Assembly: GCF_032362555.1 (NCBI RefSeq)
Contig: NC_083507.1
Location: 9,427,001-9,491,000 of the forward strand
Source of the DNA: Amyelois transitella
Lineage: Eukaryota; Arthropoda; Insecta; Lepidoptera; Pyralidae
Length of the DNA stretch: 64,000 nucleotides
Reading direction: 5' to 3'
The position numbers and the translations under genes are program-made. The notes beneath the pieces are model-generated. The model was not told the DNA's origin. It saw nothing but the letters and a program-made list of their open reading frames with translations, and did not search any database. Below are positions 46,268 to 58,200 of the stretch, piece by piece (the first letter of the stretch is position 1; each line of letters opens with the position of its first letter).

Positions 46268-49200
46268 TTAATAATATCCCCTGCCGCGGCCCCTTGGCCC
46301 TCCGAAGTGACCTCTACCACGTCCTCTAAAATTGTTTTGTTGCTGGTTCATATCTATCGGTCTAGTATCATAGTTGTCCTGCATTCGTCCATTCATAAAG
46401 TTGCCTCTCGGTCCTTGATTGTAATTATCTGAGCCAAAGTTACCCTGGGGCCTAGCAGGCGGCCCCGACATGAATGGGGGTCTGTTCTGCATATTTTGTC
46501 CTCTGTTGTCTTGCATGAAAGGTCTGTTTCCTTGCATGTAAGAACCCCCTTGCACTGGGCCTCTGCTATCTTGCAAAAGGCCTCTGTTATCCTGCATATG
46601 GCTTCCTTGCATGTGGCCTCTATTATCCTGCATTCCCCCTCCGTGCATGTTGCCCTGCATATGGCCTCCGTGCATTGTCCCTCGATTATCTTGTATAAAA
46701 GGACCTCTGTTATCCTGCATAGGATCTCTATTATCTGACATAAAAGACCTATTTTCTTGCACATTTCCTTGCGCTTGATTAGACCAAGTGTCATTGTTGT
46801 AAGAATCATTAGCCCTAGTTTGGATATTTGTCAGAGTGCGCAGCAGTCCTCCTTGTTGGTTACCGAACTGTTGTGACGGCATAGAAGGGTTTGGTAGGAG
46901 CGGTCGCGGTTGGCCGGAGGTAGTGCCCGTGCGATCGCCGAAAGACCTCGGTTGACTGCTACTGGGGACGACGTCAGCAATTTCAGAAGCAGGCGGCGTG
47001 CCTTTGGCAGTAGACTGTATGGACGCTTGAACCAGAGCAAAGAGATCGGAGGCCGAGGAAAACTTGGCGGTGAGATCAACCGTTGGTATCACTTCTTTAG
47101 GTGCTGGTTTAGGATTTTCTGCAATTTGTAGCCTCGGTGGCGCTTTAGACTCTTCTAAGGATTTTTTTACAATTTCCATTTCTTGGCGTATTTGATTCTC
47201 CTTGACCTTTTCGGTTGCAGATTTGAAGACCTGTAAGGTAATAAAATAATATTTTAATATACTATAACTATCATTTGTGTATTTGTACATTATATCAGTT
47301 CTGACATTTAAATTTGTAACAAACAATCTTTATGAAATACCAGCTTTTGCTCGCTATATATTTTTTTCGCCTGCTTATTGATCTGTAGTTTATGTCCTCT
47401 TTTACATGGTATGGTTTGCTTACCTCTTCCACCGTATAGTCGTCATCGTCGCTCTCAATAGTGACGGGGGCCAGCTTGGGGTCGGGCGCCCCATCCGGCG
47501 GGCGCTGCGCGGGCCCCGGGTCCGGGTCTGCGGCGGCGAGGCCGGACCCGGGGCCCGACGCGGCGGCGCTCACGTACTGTCGGAGGCGCTCCACGCGCTG
47601 CGGAGAGCGAGCTTCCAGCTTCTTGAGGTACGCGATGAGGCTATGCTGCTCCTCCGCTGAAAGTTCGTTGAAGTTCTTCAGCAGGGTTTCCAAGTCCGAG
47701 TCGGAGAGGCCGTCCATCGCGTCCGTGGAGACTTCGTCGATCCTACAAATATGATGGCAACTGGTATTGAATACTGGGGAGTGTGAAACGTGACCACGAA
47801 AAGTGTAACACCGAATTTCACGTGTTTTTATCGTGAGTTTTGTTAGTGGGCGCACTTTGAAGGACTAATATATTCTCGTCCATATTCCTTACGGGGTAGG
47901 CAGAGCGATCGCTATACAGCTGAACGTGGCTTATTGATGGCAGTAGCCGAGCACTGTTTATGGTTATTGATTTCTGTGAGTTATTTGTTGATATAACGTA
48001 TCATAACGAGATAAGCAGTTCATCTTATGCTCTAAAAGGAAGACTAACATAAGTACAGTACTATCACTTTTATTAGTCGTGTCGGCAATATTCGACGGCG
48101 CGGAATAGCACAACCTACCGCCGAATCGAACCGAATGAAAACACAATTACCTACGTCCATCCATGCTTAACATCCAAATTCATGTGTCCTGCTATTTCGC
48201 TCACAATATGCGACAGTTCAGTTCGAATCTCTCTCGCTCAAATATCTTCGCGCCATGCACTTTCGAGAAGGTACATTGGTGTAACTTATAACAATACTAT
48301 CTTTACACGACTCACCTTTTATCATGTTCGTCATACGCGGACTGTAACATCTGCAGAGCGGTGGCGGTTCCCGAAGCTTTGGCTTTCTCCGAGCCTCGCT
48401 CCGCCACGCGGCTTCTCTCGGCCGCCTCCCGCTTCTTAGCCTCAGCCATACCGACCACGGCTTCCACTGAGTGGATGAAAATAGAGATATAATTAAGACA
48501 AACTATTTATGAAAAGAAGAACAAGCTTATGAGCTTATAGACTGGCTTGGTAATGCAAAAATTGTCTACTACTCTTACTCCTTACGTGAGCCTTTGACCA
48601 GGAGATTATTCACCCAATCCAGGAGATTGGGTGAATAATCTCCTGACTCCCATCACGTATTGGATTTTGGTTGAAAAAGATAACAAGGTTTAATTAAAGT
48701 TTTAGCGTCACTGAAGCGGTAACAATAATGGAATGCCTCACCTAATTGTGCCAATTCCTCTGAAGACACGTCAGTCTTGCCCTGCGCGATGAGCGCGGCG
48801 GCCATTTGCTCGGCGATCTGCGCGCGGTCCACCTCGCCCACACCCGCCACGGGCATCGCAGTGTCTTTACTTGGTTGTTCCTTCTGAAGACAAATAAAAT
48901 ACATTTAGAAAAATATTTGTAAAGGTGCCTGCAACACAACTCTTCGAATATTGATACTTCGTGCCGAGAAAACAGTACATTTTTAAAGCCAGTTTTACTT
49001 ATTGATATTCAAATGCACTGCATTTCAAATGGCTTAAAAAAGTAAAAGCGCAAAAGCGTTACAAAAGGTTTTAATACTATTTTGTCATGTACCAATGACT
49101 ATTTTCTAGGTTATATACATTAGTTAGGGTGTTAACTAACGTCGAGGAAAAACATCGTAAAGAAATCAGCAAATACAAACAACTGAACGTGTAACCATGA

Positions 49201-52200
49201 TCCAATAGGAGTTGGTAATTTCTCTACAAATGTCGTGAAGGTCAGGTGAAAGTTTCATCGTGTAAAAACTTGACTCACCCAATCCAGGATCATCGTAATA
49301 TAACCGGCAATCCCAGAAAAAGTAAATAATAGTTGTTTCGATATAACTTTGTGCTTGTATTTTTTAACTGGCTGAACGACAAACAAAGTGAGTAACATAC
49401 ATAATATGGCATGAAGTTGCCAACCTTCTCGGAGCGAACACAGCATGCACATGTGATGTAGCTCTCAGGTTGATAACAATAATGATTATATAATAAAGTT
49501 GAAGTGGTAGTGGTAGCGGGTGGAAGCCAACCTTCTGCCGCAGCTGCAGGCGCGCGCGCGCGTCGGCGGCGTGCAGCGTGGCGGCGGCGCGCAGCACGGC
49601 GGCGCGCGCGGCGGCCGCGGCGCCGCCCGCCACCAGCCCCGCCTGCGCCGCGCCCTTCAGCTTCTCCTTCGCCGTCTCGATCAGCACCACGGCCGAGTCG
49701 CGCACCAGGAGCTCCTCCGACGAGTTCGCTCGCTCCTGGACATAACATACATTATAGGTGGTTGATTATCAGATTTTTATGCGAATTTCGTGATACAAGT
49801 TTGCTATAATCCTCAGTTATAATAATGTTAGACTGTCCGTATTTGTAATATATGTTTGTGTGTCATTTTAGATACGTACATATGTATGTATATAAAATCA
49901 CGCCTCACATAAACAGATATAGATAGAAAAAAAATTTATTTGACCACATAATTACAGGTATCATAACTTCACAAAAAAAAATTATGGTCTTTACTCAGTA
50001 TGTGACGAGACTTCATCTTTCACGATCCCTGCATTTCATTAGCTTTATCCGTTGGAATTTATCATGGGATTGATTAATACCTGGGATATTCCTTATCACT
50101 GAATTCATCGTGAAATATAATAAACTTAGGAAACGAAGTCGAAACAAAAATATTCAAATGTAAAATAACCTAGTTTGACTGAACTATTTTTTTCCATCTT
50201 AATTTACACAAATGTATACGCCAAAAAAATCTGAATTTGAAAATCAAACGTCGACTATAAATCGTAAATTTCAAGTAAGAATCTCAATAATGTCACGCGA
50301 AAATATATACTGTCTTATTGGCCTCACGGTCTTGAATATTTCTATTTTTCCATAAATAAAGTTGAATTTACTATGCGACTAATTCTGAAACATACCTTTT
50401 CCATTTTCAAAGCTTCAGTGAGAAGATCCACGATCTTAGGTCCGATGCTACCCAAGTAGTCTTCCAGCGCTACTAGCAACCTCAACGTAGCGACAATGTT
50501 CTCTGGTGGACCCAGGTCCTGTGAATGGGGAGGAACCAAGTAGTAAAATCTTTTTTTTCTATTCACAAATATGTATTACTACTTAGTTGGTATGAGTTGT
50601 ATGTAAGCATCCGTTGTATCAGCGACCATACCTCGGGGAGAGGCCCACATGAATCCAGTGATTATAGTTCCAAGGAAAGGATACTGTTTTCACACCATAT
50701 TCTCGCTAGATTACACACTCCGTGTTCAGGTTAAGTGTGTGATAGTGTAGACATTTGATATAACGATAACCTGTGAATCTGAAAGCCAACTGTATGGCAG
50801 ACGATTGCACTTACGGATGTCCGCGACGTTGTCGTCCTCGACTGAGGCTGTATTAGTTCCACAGGAAGAGAATTCTGTTCATTCCACAGAATGCTACGTC
50901 ATCTCATTTCTAGATTAAAATTGAAAAAGTCGCATTATCAATTTGATTTTGATCACCCAGGTGATTTGCTATAAGATGATTTCTAAACACAAAAATGTGT
51001 AATTTGATCACCCAGGTGACTAAAATAGAATAATTGTAACTGTCATCTCCTGTTTAGATATTTAAACTCGCCTGGTTTAACAGTTACCTGTGGATCTGCA
51101 GGCCGGCTGTAAGGCATCCGTTTGGAAGCACGCGACGCTTCGCTGGCCGTCCTGGAGCGAGGCCGGTGGAGCGGCGAGCGCGCGTCGGGGAGCGAGCCCA
51201 ACGAGTCCAGAGACTTGTCGGAGTTCCAGGGGGAGAGGCCGTCGTCACTGGAGAGAAAACGTTATTTAGTTGATAGAACCGTGAAATCCAACTTCATTTT
51301 ATTGATTCCTACGGTGGCGGAGATTTTTAATACTCCAATCTTTACCTAGAAAATTTTCTTGCGATATTTAGCATAATTTTGTGGCGACATCACTAACGTC
51401 ACACACTATGTGTCAATCACAGCGGAGAATGTTACGCGAGCCCGCATCATCGCTCCCGCTACAACTCTATTTGAACATCGCCAGTGTGTATGTGTTCTAG
51501 GCCACTAAAAGACAACGGTCGTTTCTTGAGCGTAGCATTCGCCTAACCGTTCATACAAAACAACGAACCCTGGCGAAACCCTCTCATTGAACTTGGTTGG
51601 GTCGGTGGGTATCGGCTAATGTATGCATGTGACGTCACTCACGGCTTGAGCTCGTCGTCGGAGACCAGCACGGTCTGCAGCGCGGGCGCGGGGCTGTTGT
51701 TGCGCAGCACCGCGGCCGCGCGCATCGACAGCGGGCTGCGGCTGCGCCGGGTGCTCTCCAGCGTTATGTGAGTGCGAGCTGGGCTGCGGCGACTGCGGGC
51801 GAAACAATTGATACAATCTGGATTTGTCACCATGATTCAATATGCAAAGGATGCGGAGATCAGACGGGAGTCGTTTTGTGTAAAAACATGTCTCAGCCAA
51901 TCCAAGGTCATAGTCAAAGGAACACTCTGGGCTCCTCTACAAAGAGGTGAGGATATAACTGGGTCAAGCGCCAGGCGGAAGAAGAGTTGGTTTCCAAAGT
52001 AAAAAAATATTAAAAAGTTATTATTATGTGACTTACGGTCGCACAGGACTGCGCGATCGTGCCGTGTCGCGACGCGGCTCGCGGCTGCCGCGCCGGTCCG
52101 CCGAGCGGCGCGGGGGCGAGCCGCGCGGGCCCGGCGACCTGGCGCGAATGAAATTATGAAATATTTTGTGACACTGGCCACTCGCGTTTGAATTTAGAAT

Positions 52201-55200
52201 GTTATTTTACTACAAATTCAGCGTTTTATTTTTTTACAAACCCTCCATTCACTTTCCTTTTCGTGTTCTCTGTTTTATTGCTTCTAAGTCAACGCTAGTA
52301 AGGGCTAATAAAATATATCGACAAAATAAAATATTTTAAAATTTAATAATAGCTTTGGCACGGGATTGACTTCAACAGTGCAGCAATCAGATAATATAAT
52401 TTTATTAAGATAAGTTCATCTGTTAAACAATTAGGCTCTGTCTAATAAGTCTATGGACTAAGGTTTTTTTTATCATTGAATTAATGTCTGAATGACGGTT
52501 AAGCATTCTTTGATAAGTTTCCCGGCAGACAGCTGTCTACCTTATAATATGGTTACATAATATGTAAGTACACGCCGTTTCTATCACGCGAAAAACGATA
52601 GCTGTTTGCTGCTTTTATAAAACGACCTGAAACTGGACAGCGATAGTTTCTCGCGCGATAAAAACGGCGTCGCGCGTGCCATGGTCGGCGGCCGGGCTTA
52701 CTTATGGTCCCGGCGGTAGTCGCCAGCCGGCGGCCTGTGCTCCGGCCGGCGGGGCGCGGGCGAGCGGCGGCGCGTCGGCGACCGCTTGCGGGGCTCCGGG
52801 CTCCGCCGCCGGTGATCTGGAGACCTCTTACGGGGTTCGGGCGAACGCCGTCTAAATTTGTAAACAGTTAACGTTGTGTAAAAAAAATCTGGCAAAAGCT
52901 CAGGTCAAGAGTACTCGAAACCGACAAGCTTGCATGTAGGGATTAATGAAGGATATGAAGGGAAAGAAGTATGAAGAACCCCTTGATTCGATTCGAAGGA
53001 TTCTTCTTTTAGGAAATGAGCTAGCAACCTGTAACTATTCTCTAATGTAATCTAAACTATAATCTAATAAATCTCAATTGTAGTATTAAGTCAAATATAA
53101 AGTCTTTTCCTTGTTGGCTCTGTCTACCCCGCAAGGGATATAGACGTGATTATGTGGATGTATATATGTATTTTTTCATCATCTTCGCCACTATGTCTGT
53201 GATGGTGTAAAAAAAACCAGTGACAATCAAGTGTCTATTGGCTAAAGCTTATTAAACAACATGTCTCGATGTGTCTTTTTCCATTCTTGCTCTCCAAACA
53301 ACATTTAATATCACTTCATCGACGGTTTGCATTTAGAATCTATATATCTAAATTGACGTCCGGTAAATATGTTGCAGAGTAGTTTGTTGCGCTGCTTCTT
53401 TTCCTAAGTTACGTTGACATCATTATCCTGGTCCCACCTATTATGAAAAAAAAAATATTTCTATTGAATATAGGGTAAACCAGAGAGTGATTGCCCACAG
53501 GCAGTGATTGCCCGTTTTTAGAAAAAAAATCTGAATCAAAGGTTGTGTTCTCACTTGTTTCGAATATAATTTACTAGGTTACTCTATGGTCAATTCATAG
53601 TAGATTTTAAAATTGATAAGTGTTAACACTGAAGAAAAAAAAACTATTAGGGTATATTTTGTCAAGACGGGTGAACGTGTAACTCAAACAGGTAAGCTTT
53701 TTAGCAATTTTCTTAAGGAATTACTTGCTCAGATGTTCATTTTTTTTTAAATTTTATTTGATATTTCATTATTGGTGTATGGTTATGACGAAATCATAAG
53801 TGTTATGTTATGTTTTTAATGAAAATATTTGAAATCAGATTAGATTCAACGGTTTTTTAACGGTGGGCAATCGCTGTACGTATTTCGGCATATTTTTAGT
53901 TATTGCCCACCATAATTTTAGTGATTGCCATGGTTAATTTCTATAGTTATTGCCCAGGGCAATCATTATCGGCAATTTTTTGATTAAGTCAGTAATGTTG
54001 CCGTCACATTTATTAGCTTAATGGCTTGCATACGCGCAATAATATTGTGACAATAATATTGTCAATATTTTTGCACTATGTAATATTGTCAATATTTTTG
54101 CCAAACATACGCAATAATATTGACAATGTAGCAAATATTGTTAACATTATTTCGTGGGTGCGGGTAGCCAATCGCTATGCACAACATCTTATTGGCTGTT
54201 ATTGTTTTATTTACAGTATGCCAAAGACATCAAAAGTGCAATGTAGTAAAGAAAATTTACAGAAAGCTATCGAGGCTCTTCAAGATGCTTCTAACAATTT
54301 GTCTACAAGGCAAATTGTTGAAAAATACTGTGTTCTGAGGTCCAGTCTCCGCTACTATATTAAAAATCTGGGACATAAAACCAGTTTAGGACTGTAGGGA
54401 TCACATTTAAATAGTTGTAAATACTATAAATAAATAAAATTATATGTTAGTAACAAACGGACAACCGTATGTATAAAAACTCATACGCGGATCTCCTTCG
54501 TCCCGCCATAAATTCGGTGAACAAGTAAATTAAAAAATGTCTGTTTGACAAGAGTCAAGTTTATTGTATTTTTTGGCCCGTTTGTTCCTATACACTTAAA
54601 AAGTAATTTAAATCTTTCATTTTATCTTATATCCTTTCCCCTCTTCTCTTACTCTGATTGCGCTTCAACTTCAATTAGGTAAGCTTTAATTCTATTGGTA
54701 CAGGACCATCTATAGTAATATTATAAAGCTGAAGAGTTTCTTTGTTTGTTTGAACGCGCTAATCTCAGGAACTACTGGTTCGAATTGAAAAATTATTTTT
54801 GCGTTGAATAGACCATTAATCGAGGAAGACTTTAGGCTATATAATATCACACTGTAACTATAAGGAGCAAAGAAATAATAGAAAATGTGAAAAAACGGAG
54901 AAAGTTATTTATTCTTAAGGGCTTGAATAATGCTCAAAATAATTATTCCACGTGGACGAAGTTGCGGGCACAGCTAGTCACCTATACCTATTAATGTCTG
55001 AAGAAAGTCGTTTGGAGGATTGGATAAAAATATCGCTAGAAAAGGATTTCCTCGAAATAGACATTTTAGACTCCGTGCAAAAGTTTTTGGAAGAAAACCC
55101 GCGCCGTAATTCGTTTTTTTTAAATAAGCCAGGTGATGGTTGGTGGAAGGCATTTTTGAAGAACATCAGAAGGAGTGACAAAAGTTCAAAGTCTAATTTA

Positions 55201-58200
55201 TCATTTAAGGGTACTGGGCAATTACTGTGCTGTGATGTGGGCAATTAGTGTAAGCAATGGGCAATAACTGTACATTTTTGGATAATTTTAAATTTGTTTA
55301 TTTATTTTCTAAGCCATGTAAGTTTTGACTAAAAATCGTTAACACTTTGATGGAGATCTTATTTAGACATAAGAAAAAAATTATAAATGGTTGAAACTTG
55401 TAATACTTTTTTTATAATTTGAAGCCAAAGTGTTTGAAGTCCTTAAGTGGGCAATAGCTATACGGTTTACCCTACATAAAATCCATACCTGGAGTCGGGC
55501 GACCTCCGCCGCCGGGGCGACCAGCGCGGCTCGGCCCGCCCCGCCTCCCGCCGCTCCTCGCGCCGCGCCAGCTCGGGCGGCGTCAGGCACAGCTTCCTGT
55601 AGAACTCGTTCACGTGCACCTTCAACTCTTCGTCGTGTAACTCCTTCATGCGAGCCGTCCAGTACACGATCCATTCCGGCTTGAAGTCGTGTTTGGACGG
55701 GTCTTTGCCCTCTGTTGTGAACAATAAATATTTCGTTGATAAATCTCAAAAAGAAAATACAGAAACTTACAACTTGTGACTTTGATTGTGTGTGCGGTGT
55801 AATTTCTGGAAATTTAGAATAAGACCACTCCATTTATTTTCCATTGATGTCGTTAAAAGCTAGACAGGCTAATAAGCTTGGGTTCCTTCTTTAACAACCT
55901 GTTACTCTTTGAATCTCAATTCCATCAAATAACCATGAAGCTGAATGTTGCGTTTCAGTCTTTGCGAAACTGTTGGCTCTGTCTTCCCCGCAAGGGATAC
56001 AATCGTGAATATATGTAGGTATGATTGTTTGTTTATAAGGGCTAATCTTCAGAAATACTACCAATTGTCACTGTATCACGGGTGACGCCGCATCGAGCCG
56101 AAAAGAGAATCATCAAACTAGATTCAAAAACGACGAAGTTATACACGAACATAAAAATAATCCATTTATACTTAAACGACAATCACATTTCTTTATTCTT
56201 ATTTTTTCAAGTCTTTAAAAATAGATTCCATTCACTTGGCTGTCATTGTAATCGCGACTTACCAGCTTGTATTTCCTTGTAGCGTCTGTTCCAGAATTTC
56301 TTCCACTCTTCGGGGTATAGGGGATGTTTCTCTGGGTTTTTTTCGTGATAAGCCAACATCTTCCTAGATGACAACTCGAGCTTCTCTTGAGTTTCTCTCG
56401 CGAGCTTTTCTTTGTAACTGCGCTTTTCCTAAAAATATGAAGAGAAATTACCACAAATGTAATATGTAATGTAGTCATGAAGGGAAGTGTAGATAACTTG
56501 CCCAGCAGCGAAATGTAATGAAAATATATAACCCAGAATCTCAATTCCACCATGAAGCTGAATGTGGCTTTTGAATCTGTTTGGGACTGTTAGCTCTGTC
56601 TATTTCGTAAGAGATAAAGATGTGATAAATGTATTTATTTTTTTATGCTCTTTCCATTTTTATCACATCATTGCAACCGTAGAAGGCTTACACTTTAATA
56701 GATTGGAAGCGGTCTGAATTTAAAAATAGCGCCAACATGTAAAGTGATTCCATGGTCGCCTATAACTTCTCATTTAAGGAGGCTTTTAATAAGAATGAAG
56801 GAGAGTGATTCTGTTAGATAAACCATTATCTAACACTAAACACTCATCTACCAAGACGCACAAGCAATGCTACGCGTTTACCTACACGACCTTATGTTGA
56901 TACTAGAAATTACCTCAATAAGCTGCCCGAGGTGTTTACGTAGAAAATATAAAGCTTTTCCCGTAATAAATAGCCCGTAATATAAATCTTCCTTCCACAG
57001 TATATGTTTACATATCGCTTCACAGGTTTTAACGTGAAGTAAGAACAAACAAACATTCTTTCACATTAATAATGTTAGTATGGACTAACCAATTCCCTCT
57101 TCATCTCTTTCTCGGTGGGTTCATCCGGATGCTTCTTCTTTTCGTACCAAGGCCGGTGTGGTGGTTTCTTTGTCGGGTACGGCTCGTACCGACGTGATTG
57201 TGAATTGTGCTCCCTGGAAAAAAAATCAAATTCAAAATTTTTTGACATTTCAAATATCACTTAATAATCGTCATCTATAACTAAGTTTACTGCCGCTTAT
57301 CCAAAACGTCAGTGCAGAAGAAGCGGTAACAAACTGCACAGCAGCATTATCTTCAATAACGTCAATTTCACAACTTAGAATTAACATATATTTGTAGGCG
57401 AGAGAATACATTGTTATTCACACAGTCAGTTCAGTCATAAAAGATATTAAAATGTTATGGGTTCTAAAATATTTCTTTAAAAATAGTCGCATTATCTCTC
57501 TCATCTTTGCGTATTCCCGGTTGCACCCTCCACTGTAGCGCTTCGAGACCCGGGGTCCGCCCTCCGACGTTTCACTCTCCGTCCGGTGTTCGCTGTCGGT
57601 GGGGCGTTCGAAAAAATGTACATATACATACATACATATGATCACGTCTATATCCCTAGCGGGGTAGACAGAGCCACCAGTCTTGAAAAGACTGATAGGC
57701 CACGTTCAGCTGTTTGGCTTAGTGATATAATTGAGATTCAAATAGTGACAGGTTGCTAGCCCATCGCCTAAAAGAGGAATCCCATGTTTATAAGCCTATC
57801 CCTTAGTCGCCTTTTACGACATCCGTAGGAAAGAGATGGAGTGGTCCTATTCTTTTTTGTAATGGTGCCGGGAACCACACGGCACAATGTTCGAAAAAAT
57901 GTGTTCGACAAATTTGACCGAGTCCAAAACTGAATAGTTTACAATACCTGGTGGAGTGCGGGCCGCGGCGCTCGTCGGGCGCGGGCGCGTCCTCCAGGCT
58001 GACGTCGGACAGCGAGCCCGCGGACGGCCGCCGCGCGCGCTCGCCGCCGCGCTGCGCACGGACAGGGGGATACAGTGGTAGCGCACGGTACTGGCCCGCC
58101 ACGCCAAGATGACAGACAGATATATAACAAACTAGAATACACCACGCCGCTCCGAAAAATAAAAACTTGATTATTTGCCATCCCGCGGGAAATTCTAAAC

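Larger units (their letters stand above)
53473..55472 (+). mobile_element. Pogo-like DNA transposon, non-autonomous, 2.0 kb
   Basis: The ends are inverted repeats of about 26 bp: GGGTAAACC, eight variable bases, then ATTGCCCAC on the left, with the complement on the right. TA at both outer edges fits the TA target duplication of the Tc1/mariner/pogo superfamily. Inside are two exon-like coding blocks: a Psq-type helix-turn-helix (54,219-54,397) and a CENP-B-type DNA-binding block (54,991-55,247). No DDE catalytic domain is present. About nine copies of ATTGCCCA are concentrated near both ends. The right end lies 17 bp from the donor boundary of host exon 55,489-55,711. Confidence 0.8.

Noticed and set aside
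46496..46738. Repetitive plus-strand frame opposite the MQDNRG repeat
   Set aside because: It is a shadow of the coding minisatellite on the other strand.
49504..49809. Arg/Ala/Pro-rich plus-strand frames
   Set aside because: They are shadows of the GC-rich exon 49,532-49,735 of the minus-strand gene, whose splice sites and phase fit.
54026..55248. Psq and CENP-B blocks as exons of a host gene
   Set aside because: They lie within matching terminal inverted repeats with TA edges and subterminal motifs, so a transposon is the better explanation.
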